50,446 nt of DNA. It comes from Pararhizobium antarcticum (GTDB lineage: Bacteria > Pseudomonadota > Alphaproteobacteria > Rhizobiales > Rhizobiaceae). Shown here piece by piece: positions 18,192-27,337 of this stretch. Where the stretch lies: contig NZ_LSRP01000094.1 of NCBI RefSeq assembly GCF_001885585.1, forward strand, positions 1-50,446. The letters are read 5' to 3'. The number at the start of each line of letters is the position of its first letter. The stretch's first letter is position 1. Under the pieces are notes generated by a model. It had not been told where the DNA came from, did no database searches, and worked only from the letters and a program-made list of their open reading frames with translations. The translations under genes were made by a program, and so were the position numbers.

Positions 18192-19550
18192 TTACTTGAT
18201 GGCGTCCCATGCCTTCTGGATACCGCCGGCCACGTCTTCGGACGACTTGCCGCCGACATAGTCGATCATGCCGGTCCAGAACGCGCCTGCACCGATCTTG
18301 CCCGGCATCAGGTCCGACCCGTCAAAGCGGAAGGTCGTTGCGTTCAGCAGGATTTCGCCCTGCTTCTTCATCGGGCCATTGGCATAGGCATCCTGGTTGA
18401 CCGTCTTCAGCGGCGTCAGGAAGCTGGACTGCGCCATCCAGACCTCATGCGCGATCGGCGTCTGCAGGAATGCGATGAAGGCGCGCGAAGCCGGCGTGTC
18501 CTTGGTGATCATGGCAAGCGTGCCGGCACCGAGAACAGGATTGCCGAGATCCGGCTTGCTGGCATAAGGCGGCATGTAGAAGAAGTCCGCATCCTCGCCG
18601 ACAACGGTGCCTTCCGGGAAGAACGACGGAACGAAGGAGGCCTGGTGGTGCAGGTAGCACTTCGGCGGCGACGAGAAGAGACCCTTCGGACTGTCGCGGA
18701 AGTCGGAGGAGGAAACGGCTGCAGCACCGCCCGCCACGAACTTGTCGTTCTTGGCAAACCAGCCGAACTCGTCGATGGCACCGGTGACGGCAGCATCGGA
18801 GAACGGGATCGCATTGGTGACCCACTTGTCATAGGTGTCGGCCGGCTGCGTGCGCAGCATCATGTCTTCGACCCAGTCGGTTGCCGGCCAGCCGGTGGCG
18901 CCGCCCGAACCTAGACCGATGCACCAAGGCGTGCCGCCATCGGCGACGATCTTCTCGGTCAGCGCCTTGAGATCTTCCATGGTCTTTGGCACTTCATAGC
19001 CGGCATCCTCGAAGTTCTCCGGGACATACCAGACCAGCGACTTCACGTCGATCTTGTAGGGGAAGGCGTAGAGAGCTGCCGTGCCGTCCTTGCCCTTGTA
19101 GGTCGAGAGATCGACCCAGGACTGGCCAGCGGCATAGTTTTCGAGAAGCCATTTCTGGGTTTCGTCGCCGAGTGGCACCAGGTACCCCTTGGAAGCGAGG
19201 TCGGCGATCAGGCCCGGCTGCGGCAGGACGGCGACATCCGGCGGGCTGCCAGCCTGCGTATCGATGACGATCTGCTGCTCGTAGTTTTCCGAAGACGAAT
19301 ACTTGACGTCAACGCCGGTGGCATCGCGGAAATAATCGAGCACGGATTCGACCAGCGTCTGGTCCTCGCCACGCCATGGGCCGAAGATGGTCAGCGTCTG
19401 ACCCTTGAGGTCATGACCCTTTTTGAATTCCTCGTAGCTTGCCCAATTGAACTTGGCGTCCTCGCCCGGCTTGAACTTGAGTTCCGCCGCCTGCGTCGCT
19501 CCGGCCATCAATGCCAGCGCTGCCACACCCATTACCAATGATCTTTTCAC
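18192..19550 (-). CDS. aglE: Alpha-glucoside ABC transporter substrate-binding protein
   Basis: Periplasmic binding protein of 452 residues in the extracellular solute-binding family 1. A Sec signal peptide of about 21 residues (MKRSLVMGVAALALMAGATQA) precedes a mature chain with the SBP_1 pattern: TIFGPWRGEDQTLVESVLDYF, SPPDVAVLPQPG, PETW-like YVPENFEDAG. The start codon is GTG with a strong GGAGGAAAA site. An overlapping ATGACGTGA just before it is out of frame and would stop after two codons. It is the first gene of the agl operon, about 64 nt from the proximal operator, and shares its control region with aglR. A roughly 217-nt spacer separates it from aglF, a usual place for an mRNA-stabilising element that keeps binding-protein levels high. 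Confidence 0.94.
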   Translation of the reverse strand: MKRSLVMGVAALALMAGATQAAELKFKPGEDAKFNWASYEEFKKGHDLKGQTLTIFGPWRGEDQTLVESVLDYFRDATGVDVKYSSSENYEQQIVIDTQAGSPPDVAVLPQPGLIADLASKGYLVPLGDETQKWLLENYAAGQSWVDLSTYKGKDGTAALYAFPYKIDVKSLVWYVPENFEDAGYEVPKTMEDLKALTEKIVADGGTPWCIGLGSGGATGWPATDWVEDMMLRTQPADTYDKWVTNAIPFSDAAVTGAIDEFGWFAKNDKFVAGGAAAVSSSDFRDSPKGLFSSPPKCYLHHQASFVPSFFPEGTVVGEDADFFYMPPYASKPDLGNPVLGAGTLAMITKDTPASRAFIAFLQTPIAHEVWMAQSSFLTPLKTVNQDAYANGPMKKQGEILLNATTFRFDGSDLMPGKIGAGAFWTGMIDYVGGKSSEDVAGGIQKAWDAIK

Positions 19551-19613
19551 GTCATTTTCCTCCCTGAAGGCCCGCTCTTGACGGAGGCGGGCAGAATATC
19601 AATACGCGCAAAA

Positions 19614-19629
19614 TTCAAAGCGCTTTGAA
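19614..19629. promoter_or_regulatory. Operator 1 for the LacI-type regulator AglR
   Basis: Perfect 16-base palindrome TTCAAAGCGCTTTGAA with the CAAAGCGCTTTG core at 19616-19627. The central CG and half-sites are those of LacI/GalR-family operators. It lies 64 nt upstream of the aglE start, where bound repressor would cover the promoter or leader. Confidence 0.85.
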
Positions 19630-19818
19630 GTTGCTAACAAACCATTGCAGAGGGGGGGTCGTCAAGAGATTTCCTTTTTGCGACGCAAAGCGCCGAAATT
19701 GAATGCAATGCAGCGCATTTTTGCACCGCAACCAGGCCTATTCTTCTTTGAGAGCATGAAAGCCGGTGCTACAGAACGAGAGGCGAAATGCATAAAACGA
19801 CAGAAATCAATAAAAAAT

Positions 19819-19830
19819 CAAAGCGCTTTG
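19819..19830. promoter_or_regulatory. Operator 2 for AglR, next to its own gene
   Basis: Second exact copy of the CAAAGCGCTTTG palindrome, 203 bp centre to centre from operator 1 and ending 16 nt before the aglR start codon. The position predicts autoregulation of aglR. The two identical sites could support looping by a tetramer or independent control of both promoters. Confidence 0.83.
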
Positions 19831-19846
19831 GGAGACTGCGCACTGC

Positions 19847-20878
19847 ATGGGCGTGAATCTGAAACAACTGTCGGAGATGCTCGGACTGTCGCAGACGACC
19901 GTCAGCCGCGCGCTGAACGGCTATCCTGAGGTCAACGCCGAAACCCGGCAGCGCGTGCTGAAGGCCGTGCAAACAACAGGATACCGGCCCAACCGGGCGG
20001 CACAGAGGCTGGCTACGGGCCGCGCCGGTTCCATCGGCCTTGTCATGCCGATTGCAGCCGGCATTGATTCCGACGTGCACTTCGGTGAATTCCTCGCCGG
20101 CCTTGCAGAGGAATCCGTCAAGCACGATTTTCATTTTGTCCTCAATCCAAGCGCGCCCGAAGACGAGGAAGCAACGTTCCAGCGCCTTGCCGCCAGCGGT
20201 AATGTCGATGCGCTGTTCCTCGCCTATATGCGGGCCAGCGATCCCAGAATCTCGATCCTGAAGTCCTTATCCATCCCCTTTCTCGTGCATGGTCGCACGC
20301 TGGATGGGCCGGCGGACTATCCCTTTCTCGACATCGACAATACCGGCGCCTTCTACGATGCCACCCGGCTGCTGATACAGCTTGGGCATACACGCATGGC
20401 GCTGCTCAACGGCCCGGACTATCTGGCGTTCTCTCAACGACGAAAAAAGGGAATGCTGCGGGCTCTTTCAGAACGCGGGCTTTCGCTCGACGATCGGCTG
20501 GTGAACCATTCCTTCATGACCGATGAACACGGCTATCGCAGCATGCAGCGCTTTCTGGTCCAGGACAATCCGCCGACGGCGGTGCTCTGTTCCTCGACGG
20601 TTCTTGCGCTTGGCGCCGTTCGCGCGATCAACCGCGCCGGCCTGCAGATCGGCAAGGATATATCGCTGATCGCCCATGACGACGTTTTGCCGATGCTGAA
20701 GCCGGAAAATTTTACCGTGCCTTTGACCACGACGCGCTCGTCGCTGCGGGCGGCCGGCACGCGCATCGCCGCCCGGCTGATTTCCCGCATCCTGAAAACG
20801 GCTGATTACCCCGACCAGGAACTCTGGCGCACCGAGCTGATCGTGCGCGCCTCAACAGGTCCGGCACCGCGCGTCTGA
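19847..20878 (+). CDS. aglR: LacI-family transcriptional regulator of alpha-glucoside use
   Basis: Repressor-type regulator of 343 residues. The N-terminal helix-turn-helix (LKQLSEMLGLSQTTVSRALNG, about 5-25) and hinge (GYPEVNAETRQRVLKAV, YRPN) are those of the LacI family. The rest is a periplasmic-binding-protein-like sensor domain, with the usual P-F-x-x-x-DN patch (YPFLDIDNTGAF). It is divergent from the agl operon; two CAAAGCGCTTTG operators lie in the shared 296-bp region, one beside each gene. The inducer is probably an alpha-glucoside or its product, an inference from context. Confidence 0.93.
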   Translation: MGVNLKQLSEMLGLSQTTVSRALNGYPEVNAETRQRVLKAVQTTGYRPNRAAQRLATGRAGSIGLVMPIAAGIDSDVHFGEFLAGLAEESVKHDFHFVLNPSAPEDEEATFQRLAASGNVDALFLAYMRASDPRISILKSLSIPFLVHGRTLDGPADYPFLDIDNTGAFYDATRLLIQLGHTRMALLNGPDYLAFSQRRKKGMLRALSERGLSLDDRLVNHSFMTDEHGYRSMQRFLVQDNPPTAVLCSSTVLALGAVRAINRAGLQIGKDISLIAHDDVLPMLKPENFTVPLTTTRSSLRAAGTRIAARLISRILKTADYPDQELWRTELIVRASTGPAPRV

Positions 20879-20910
20879 AGCGTGCGGCACCTGGCTTCGA
20901 AGGGCAAATC

Positions 20911-21810
20911 CTAGAATTTCGGCGCCTTGCGTCCGGCCTTGCGATAGGCGGCAATCACCGTGTTGGCCATCAGCATGGCGATCGTCATCGGACCGACGCC
21001 GCCCGGCACCGGGGTGATGACGCCAGCCACCGCAGCACATTCGGCAAAGGCGACATCGCCGACCATGCGGGTCTTGCCCTCGCCCTTTTCCGGCGCGGCA
21101 ATCCGGTTGATGCCGACGTCGATCACGGTGGCTCCCGGCTTGACCCAATCTGCCTTGACCATTTCGGCGCGACCGACGGCCGCGACCAGAATATCGGCAT
21201 TGCGGCAGACGGCAGCGAGATCCCTGGTGCGGGAATGGGCAATCGTCACGGTCGCATTGGCAGCCAGCAACAATTGCGCCATCGGCTTGCCGAACAGGTT
21301 CGAGCGGCCGATGACTACGGCGTTGAGACCCGACAGGTCATCGCCATGCACGCGGCGCACGAAGACCATCGAACCCGCCGGCGTGCAGGAGACAAGGCCG
21401 CCTTCGAGATCGCCCGTCGCCAGTTTTCCGGCATTGACGACGTGCAGGCCATCGACGTCCTTTTCCGGCAGGATCGACTGGATGATCGGTTCGGAATTCA
21501 GATGCCTGGGCAGAGGCAGCTGGACAAGAATACCGTGCAGGGCGGGATCGGCATTGAGCGTCGAGACCAAGGCCGCCAGCTCTTCCTGCGACGTGTCCTG
21601 CGAGAGCGTATGCTGAACGGAGGTGAATCCGCATTCCTTGGCCATCCGGCTCTTCGACGAGACATAGGCATGGCTGGCCGGATCATTGCCGACGATCACG
21701 ACCGCAAGGCCGGTCTTGACGCCATTTTCCTTCAGAAGGACCTCCGATGCCGCCTTGACGGCCGCGATCACGGATCCTGCCACTTCCTTGCCATCAATCA
21801 CGGTCGCCAA
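20911..21810 (-). CDS. folD: Bifunctional methylenetetrahydrofolate dehydrogenase/cyclohydrolase
   Basis: Interconverts 5,10-methylene- and 10-formyl-tetrahydrofolate in one-carbon metabolism; cytosolic. The catalytic segment [14 protein letters not shown] at about 49-62 carries the essential Tyr and Lys53. VQLPLP and the NADP-site ending [18 protein letters not shown] are intact. The start is taken as a TTG (21810): GGGAGAAG precedes it at good spacing, the protein then begins (f)[12 protein letters not shown] exactly as FolD normally does, and the length becomes 299 residues. The next in-frame start is 23 codons upstream and would add an atypical extension. Its 3' end is convergent with aglR, 32 nt apart. 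Confidence 0.95.
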   Translation of the reverse strand: MATVIDGKEVAGSVIAAVKAASEVLLKENGVKTGLAVVIVGNDPASHAYVSSKSRMAKECGFTSVQHTLSQDTSQEELAALVSTLNADPALHGILVQLPLPRHLNSEPIIQSILPEKDVDGLHVVNAGKLATGDLEGGLVSCTPAGSMVFVRRVHGDDLSGLNAVVIGRSNLFGKPMAQLLLAANATVTIAHSRTRDLAAVCRNADILVAAVGRAEMVKADWVKPGATVIDVGINRIAAPEKGEGKTRMVGDVAFAECAAVAGVITPVPGGVGPMTIAMLMANTVIAAYRKAGRKAPKF

Positions 21811-21899
21811 GGCACTTCTCCCGATGTTTGTCTTTTGTTCAGCCACTGTAGTTTTCACTGGATAGCACGATGGCCTCAATGCGTCCTATGCTGTCCAGA

Positions 21900-21913
21900 T
21901 TGAATTAATTCAA
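21900..21913. promoter_or_regulatory. Perfect 14-bp palindrome upstream of folD
   Basis: TTGAATTAATTCAA, a perfect palindrome, 90 bp ahead of the folD start and about 130 bp after the end of the Wzz-like gene. It is AT-rich in a GC-rich region and could be an operator or part of the folD promoter. No known regulator is assigned. Confidence 0.35.
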
Positions 21914-22042
21914 GCCTGTCCGGCCTGACCACGGTCACGCATGGCAGAGAACGTCATTTTCCGTGCGCAAGGCAAGTCTGTCGGGAATGCGCGACGACCC
22001 CGGACAATCCGGCATGCAAGGCCAAGGCTGCAAGCTTGTGTT

Positions 22043-24169
22043 TCAGCGGCGTCCAGTGCCGGTCCGCTGGCTGGCATAATGCTCGACCCTTGAGCGCAAG
22101 GCGCGAAGATCGTCACGGACCTGCGAAACCCCGTTGTCCTGCGGCTCGGCATGATCGAAACCGTGTTGCGCGGCGCCGCGGGCCGCCAGTGCCGCCTGTT
22201 CATGGTGTGGTGACGGCATGGCGGCGCGGATGACAGGCTGGCGGCGGATCGGAGCTTCGGGCGTTTCGTCGACGATGTAACGCGGGCGATCGGGTTCGCG
22301 GTCACCACGCGGCGGATCCTGTTCCGGGACATCGGACGAACGGCGGGAAAGCTCGATCGCATGGCGCATGCTCTTGTAAAGGCCGAGAAGAACGCCGAGA
22401 CCGAGACCGGCCATCAGCCCGACCATCAGCCCGCCGATGGCAATCAGCTTGCGCGATGGGCCTCCCGGCTGCAAGGGTGGCTCTGCCGAGGAAATCACGC
22501 GGATGTTCTTCGAGGTCAGCTTTTCTTCCTGCCCGGTTTCACTGGCCCGCTTCAGGAATGATTCGTAGATCGACCGGGTTGCGGCGGCCTTGCGCTCAAG
22601 CTCGCGCAATTCGACGAAGCCCTGCGACGAATTCACCTGACGCGACTTCTGCACAGCCAACTGGCGGACCAGGTCCTGCTCGGTGCGTTTTGCGCGCTCC
22701 AGTTCCGTCTTGGTAGTGGCCGCGACACGGCGCAGTTCGTTGCCGATCTCGGTACGGGACACTTCGAGCGACTGGGCCGCTGCAAGCCTTTGCGGATGGC
22801 GTGGCCCAAGGGTGGCTTCAAGCGCGCCAAGCTGTGCCCGCGCGGAGGAATATTGCTTGCGCAATTCGGCAAGCGTTGCTGAGCCCAGTTCCTCCGGATA
22901 GGCACCGCTCAGCACGTCATTCAGCTGGATCTTGGTCGCGACATCGGCCTTTGCCTGCGCGTCTGCGATGCGGCTGCGGACGATGCCGACCTGGTCGTTC
23001 AGGGCCAGCAGCTGCTTGTCCGAGATTAGCTCGCCCGATGCGCCGATGATATCGTTGTCGGCCTTGTATTTCTCGACCGCGTTTTCGGCCTTGTCCAGCT
23101 CCGTGCGCAGGTCCGCAAGCCGGCTGGCGAGCGCTGCTGTGGTGCGCTGGAAAAATCCGGACTGGGCTGCCGTTTCCTCGTTGAGAAAGGTTGCAACGAT
23201 GCGATTGGCGATCAGCGCCGATTTTGCCGGATCCCGGGTTTGGACCTCGATGGCGACGATGAAGGTTTTCGGATCGCGCGAGACGGTGACGGCTTCGCTG
23301 AGCTTCTCCAGCGTCCGCGCGCTGACGCCCGCAGCCACGGCCGGTGCAGGCTGCGCATTGCCCCCGGAGACGAGATCTTTGATGACGCCGATGCCGGTCG
23401 ACATGTTTCCGCCGCTGCCTGCAGGAGTGCCGAATTCGGCATCGCGCTCAAGGCCGAGATCGGACGCAACCTTTTCAAGCACGGTTCGCGACCGAAGCAC
23501 TTCCAACTGGCTATCGACGAGCGCCAGGATGGCCTCCGTTGCGAGGCTTGCCTTGGAGAGATCGGAATCCGTCAGGCGAATTTCGCGCGGATCGACATAG
23601 AGTTTGCTTTCCGCAGTATAGAGGCTCGGGGTCGCCATGGCGAGAAGGACACCACCAACAGCGCCGAGCACGGTCGTCGCCAGGATGACATTGCGCAACT
23701 GCCAGACGGAACCGGCGATGATGCCGATGTCGATCAGCGGCCGCTCTCTGTCAGAGCCTGCGCCATGGTCAGGCTCGTAGGCAAATGCATCGGCCCCGGC
23801 AGAAGCGTGCGACTTTGCCTGATGGGGCGGGGCGGTGTTCTCGACGAAGACCGGCTGACGGGCGGCGCCCGGTGCCGGCTCGCCGTTCAGCCAGCGGGTC
23901 AACCGATTGCCGGAAGCGGTTTTTCCTGGAGGCGGGCCAGCGTCTTCGGTGGATTGCAGGCGACGTTCCGCAACGGCGGCGGCGGCGTTTGCTAGAGGGC
24001 GGAAATCCGATGCCCGGGCACGCGCAGGGCGGTGCGTGGCTGGCTTTTCAGCTTCGCTCGACAGGCGGTCAAGCATGGAGCCCGTGCGGACAGCCCTGCC
24101 CTCGCCCGGCGCAAGGTCGAGCAGGGAACGGCGGGGAACAGGCCGTTTTTTATCTACCGGATCAAACAT
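22043..24169 (-). CDS. Wzz/GumC-type polysaccharide co-polymerase without kinase domain
   Basis: Inner-membrane chain-length/export protein of 708 residues. Residues 1-160 are a long, low-complexity, Arg/Pro/Ala-rich cytoplasmic extension. A first membrane helix is near 161-180, followed by the Wzz domain (SLYTAESKLYVDPREIRLTD), long coiled-coil segments (about 330-540) with the GNVR-like ELRELERKAAATRSIYESFLKR motif, and a second membrane helix near 573-597 after the PLQPGGPSRKL proline segment. The last 110 residues are again polar and disordered. No Walker motifs or Tyr cluster are present, so it is not a BY-kinase fusion like ExoP. The start is the ATG at 24169, after an AGGG site. It is divergent from the flippase gene. 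Confidence 0.87.
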   Translation of the reverse strand: MFDPVDKKRPVPRRSLLDLAPGEGRAVRTGSMLDRLSSEAEKPATHRPARARASDFRPLANAAAAVAERRLQSTEDAGPPPGKTASGNRLTRWLNGEPAPGAARQPVFVENTAPPHQAKSHASAGADAFAYEPDHGAGSDRERPLIDIGIIAGSVWQLRNVILATTVLGAVGGVLLAMATPSLYTAESKLYVDPREIRLTDSDLSKASLATEAILALVDSQLEVLRSRTVLEKVASDLGLERDAEFGTPAGSGGNMSTGIGVIKDLVSGGNAQPAPAVAAGVSARTLEKLSEAVTVSRDPKTFIVAIEVQTRDPAKSALIANRIVATFLNEETAAQSGFFQRTTAALASRLADLRTELDKAENAVEKYKADNDIIGASGELISDKQLLALNDQVGIVRSRIADAQAKADVATKIQLNDVLSGAYPEELGSATLAELRKQYSSARAQLGALEATLGPRHPQRLAAAQSLEVSRTEIGNELRRVAATTKTELERAKRTEQDLVRQLAVQKSRQVNSSQGFVELRELERKAAATRSIYESFLKRASETGQEEKLTSKNIRVISSAEPPLQPGGPSRKLIAIGGLMVGLMAGLGLGVLLGLYKSMRHAIELSRRSSDVPEQDPPRGDREPDRPRYIVDETPEAPIRRQPVIRAAMPSPHHEQAALAARGAAQHGFDHAEPQDNGVSQVRDDLRALRSRVEHYASQRTGTGRR

Positions 24170-24355
24170 CAAAGGCCCTGCATGCGCTCAAACAGCGCGA
24201 AAGTTTTCAAATGTGAAGACAAGCTAAGCTTTTGTGGGAAACAAATCGTTAATGTTGCAGGCGCAGCGGCGCCGGCAGAACACGCCGTTGTGCGGTTTCG
24301 AACCGGTCATTAAACTTTTCCGGCTAGAACGTGACAGCCATAGGGAAGCCACCGT

Positions 24356-25624
24356 TTGATCACCTTCGCCAGCACACTCTACACGCGGCATCGCGGCATC
24401 GTTCATGCCTATCTGTCCATGACCGGAGGGTCGGCCGGGCGGCTCGTGCTTTCCCTCGTCTACTTCATCTGTGTGGCCAATGGCCTGTCGATTGCGGAGT
24501 TCGGGCTGTTTGCCACCGCCTCGGCGACCGGCATCATGATTTCCCGCCTGCTTGCCTTCGGCTTCATGTCGCCGCTCTACCGCGTTGCCACCGTCAAGCC
24601 CTTGCTGGTCGGCACCTACAGCCTGGGTTTCCTTGCCGGGGCCTTCCTGTCGCTGCCGCTCATCATCGTGCTTGCGCTGGCGGGTTATTATGCCGTGTTT
24701 GCGCAGGACATGGCGCTGTGGGTCTTTGCCGCCTTCATGGCGGCGGAAATCCTGTTCTGGCGGGGGCTCGAAGTCATCGTCATCGTCCTCAACGGTCTTG
24801 GCCGTTTTGGCAAGGCGGCACTGCTTGTCGTGATCGGGACCGGTGTTCGCACGATCGCGGCGCTCGCCTTTTCCCTGCCCCACGGGGCAGCATCGCTGGC
24901 GACGTGGTCGCTGCTCTATCTGATCGCCAATGCCGTGTGTCTGGCGATCGCGCTGATCTTCTTCCTGCCGCGCATGCGGCTTCGCTGGCGGCCCGCTCTC
25001 TACCTCCGCCGCTGGGCAGATTCCGTCACTGTTGCCGGCGCCGAGGTACTGTTCTATGTGCAGTCCGAATTCGACAAGATTGCCGTGCTGGCCATCGGCG
25101 GACCGGAGATTTCCGGGATCTATGCCATCATCATGCGGCTTGCCGATCTGACCGCCCTGCCCGTACGCTCGTTCAATACGCTGCTCGTGCAGAAGATCAT
25201 GCGGACGCCTGAAACCATCGGATCCTGGCGACTGCGGCTGATCATCGAGGCTGTGATCGTCGCCGTCTCCTGCCTCGCCATCACCTCCATGGCCGTTTAT
25301 CTGCACATGATCCCGAACGGCCTCGGCAACAATGTCGCGCAGGTCGCGCCGTGGCTGATGGCGGTGCTGCTGGTGCCGGCGTTCCGCAATCTGGTCGAGT
25401 ATCATTCCGAACTTCTGTATGCGACCGGCCATACCATCCGGCGGATCTTCAATCTCGTCGTCGCCGGTGTGCTCAAGGTCGCGTTGCTGGCGGCCATCAT
25501 GGAGACCAGCACGAATGTCTCGCACTGGGCGCCATTGCTGAACGGCGTCTATCTCGGCCTGTATATGGCTTCGTTCTCCCTGACCTACAGCGCGCTGCGC
25601 ATGCAGAGGGGACGCGTCATCTGA
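24356..25624 (+). CDS. Polysaccharide flippase-like membrane protein (Wzx/MOP type)
   Basis: Protein of 422 residues with about twelve hydrophobic helices, consistent with the MOP exporter superfamily that flips lipid-linked oligosaccharides. The helices are GRLVLSLVYFICVANGLSIAE..., repeated along the chain, with a central charged loop around RMRLRWRPALYLRRW. The start is TTG with AGGGAAG about 7 nt upstream; an ATG 21 codons later is a possible alternative but would cut into the first helix. It is divergent from the Wzz-like gene and ends 4 nt from the stop of the convergent DUF6492 gene. The exact substrate is unknown. Confidence 0.85.
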   Translation: MITFASTLYTRHRGIVHAYLSMTGGSAGRLVLSLVYFICVANGLSIAEFGLFATASATGIMISRLLAFGFMSPLYRVATVKPLLVGTYSLGFLAGAFLSLPLIIVLALAGYYAVFAQDMALWVFAAFMAAEILFWRGLEVIVIVLNGLGRFGKAALLVVIGTGVRTIAALAFSLPHGAASLATWSLLYLIANAVCLAIALIFFLPRMRLRWRPALYLRRWADSVTVAGAEVLFYVQSEFDKIAVLAIGGPEISGIYAIIMRLADLTALPVRSFNTLLVQKIMRTPETIGSWRLRLIIEAVIVAVSCLAITSMAVYLHMIPNGLGNNVAQVAPWLMAVLLVPAFRNLVEYHSELLYATGHTIRRIFNLVVAGVLKVALLAAIMETSTNVSHWAPLLNGVYLGLYMASFSLTYSALRMQRGRVI

Positions 25625-25628
25625 GGGG

Positions 25629-26510
25629 TCAGGCCGCCGCTTTTTCCAGAAGCACATTGCGGATATCGGCGAGATCGTGCCCGATGAACGACTGGACGCC
25701 GATGCCGATCTGGTGCGGCTCCATATCCTGCATGAACTGGCGCAGCCCCATAATGCCCCGCGGGTAGCTGTCTTCCGACCAGAGAACATGGGCAAGCCCG
25801 GCGGCGGACGCCTGGTGCCCTGTGCCCATCAGCACATCATCGACGAACCGGCCATAGATCATGCACTCCGAAAACTGCCTTGACCGCAGGATCGCGCGAA
25901 CCCAGTTGCGCCCATGCAATCCCTCGATGTGATCGAGCAGGGCCCGGCACGTGTCGCTGCGCCAGGCAATCAGCGTGCTGATGTAATCATTGGCCGGGAG
26001 CGTGTAGGGACCGATGCCCAGCAGACGGTCCGAATGGGCCAGCCACTCGATATGGTTCGACCCCATGACGGCGCCGATGCCTGCATCGCGCCGATACAAT
26101 GTCAGGCGATCGCCCTGCCAGAGAGTGGCAGGATCGAAGTTGCGCAAAAGAACCACATCCGAATCGATCGCCAGCATCACCGGCTCCTCGATGTAGCGTG
26201 CGAGCGCCAGACGCCGCAATTGCTGCACATGCCAGCCCCGCAGCGGCAGGCTGTAGGGGCTGACCCACATCTTGCGGCGGCCAGCCGACAGCGGATCCGG
26301 CATGGACACCAGCCAGGACGGCAAGAGGTCACGCTCGTCGACAATCCGGCGCCGCGTTCCTTCCAACTGCCGGAACAGCGCAACGTCGCAGGACGCCACC
26401 AGGATATAGTGCACCCAGTCGCCCTTCATGCGCGCGTCGACGCTTTCGCACATCAGGCGGCAACGATCGAAATCGTTGACATAGGAAGCCGTTACGACAG
26501 CAGTACGCAT
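25629..26510 (-). CDS. DUF6492-like, glycosyltransferase-related protein
   Basis: Protein of 293 residues opening MRTAVVTASYVNDFDRC, the style of the DUF6492 family, which sits in polysaccharide loci and has a GT-A-like look. A DSD triad (116-118, in VMLAIDSDVVLLRNFD) resembles the metal-binding DxD of nucleotide-sugar transferases. The activity is not established for the family; transferase is an inference. The start is the ATG at 26510, 11 nt after the WecG-type gene, with AGGTGG upstream; an open frame beyond it is a shadow of the preceding gene. Third gene of a minus-strand set: GT4, WecG-type, this. Confidence 0.72.
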   Translation of the reverse strand: MRTAVVTASYVNDFDRCRLMCESVDARMKGDWVHYILVASCDVALFRQLEGTRRRIVDERDLLPSWLVSMPDPLSAGRRKMWVSPYSLPLRGWHVQQLRRLALARYIEEPVMLAIDSDVVLLRNFDPATLWQGDRLTLYRRDAGIGAVMGSNHIEWLAHSDRLLGIGPYTLPANDYISTLIAWRSDTCRALLDHIEGLHGRNWVRAILRSRQFSECMIYGRFVDDVLMGTGHQASAAGLAHVLWSEDSYPRGIMGLRQFMQDMEPHQIGIGVQSFIGHDLADIRNVLLEKAAA

Positions 26511-26521
26511 CCATCCACCTG

Positions 26522-27337
26522 TCAGAAGAACCGCGAGCCGGCAGGCCGCGGCGTCGGGCGCGATTGTTTCGCGCCGCCGCCGAGCTTGTGACGCAGGATA
26601 TGATATAGGAAAACAGGATTGCCAAAGATATAACGACGCCACAGCCGACCCGGCTCGTGAACCAGCCGATGCAGCCATTCGAGGCGCATGCCGCGGACAG
26701 TCTCGGAGGCGCGCGGAACTTCACCCGCCATGAAATCGAACAAGGCACCGACGCTGATCACAAGCCGTGCATGGCCGGGGCCGACATGGCGGTCAATCCA
26801 TTTCTCCTGCTTCGGACTGCCCATCGCCACCAGCAGGATATCCGGCTTTGCAGCGCGGACCCGGGCCATTATCGCATCGGATTCGGCTACATCGAAATAG
26901 CCATCGGAGATCGGGATGAATTCATGCCAGGGCGTATGCTTCTGAAAATTCTCGACCGCCCCTTTCAGCACCGATGGCGATGCGCCGATCAGGGCGATGC
27001 GTTTCGGCTTTGCCATGTAGGTCAGCAGCGCCGGCACAAAATCCGTCCCGTTGAGGTTCGCCGGAAACATGCGGCCGTGAAACAGCCAGGATGCAATGTC
27101 GACGCCATGACCGTCCGGAAGAATGACCTGGCGACTGAGAACAGCGCGGTATTCCGCATCCTTCATCATCAGATTGGCATTGTTGGCATTCAGGAAGGAT
27201 ATGACCGTCTGGCCGATCGCCATCGAGGCAAGTTCATCAGTAAAGGCAAGCGCATCCGCCCAGCCGAAATCACACACCGGAAGGTCAAGGATCGGCCGCT
27301 GGGACGCGACGATGGACGTATCAGAAAACAGGTTCAT
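26522..27337 (-). CDS. WecG/TagA/CpsF-family glycosyltransferase
   Basis: GT26 enzyme of 271 residues that adds a sugar (N-acetylmannosaminuronic acid, N-acetylmannosamine or similar in known members) to an undecaprenyl-linked intermediate at the membrane's inner face. Motifs: FLNANNANLMMK near 48-59, PDGHGVD at 74-80 with the catalytic-type Asp, GSPKQEKW at 173-180, and a C-terminal amphipathic R-E-P-x-R-L-x-x-R tail (VHEPGRLWRRY) for membrane contact. Its ATG overlaps the stop of the upstream GT4 gene (ATGA), so the two are translationally coupled. Confidence 0.93.
   Translation of the reverse strand: MNLFSDTSIVASQRPILDLPVCDFGWADALAFTDELASMAIGQTVISFLNANNANLMMKDAEYRAVLSRQVILPDGHGVDIASWLFHGRMFPANLNGTDFVPALLTYMAKPKRIALIGASPSVLKGAVENFQKHTPWHEFIPISDGYFDVAESDAIMARVRAAKPDILLVAMGSPKQEKWIDRHVGPGHARLVISVGALFDFMAGEVPRASETVRGMRLEWLHRLVHEPGRLWRRYIFGNPVFLYHILRHKLGGGAKQSRPTPRPAGSRFF

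Noticed and set aside
24224-25795. 523-residue minus-strand frame opposite the flippase gene
   Set aside because: Charged, domain-free antisense shadow; the membrane-helix pattern on the plus strand is the real signal.
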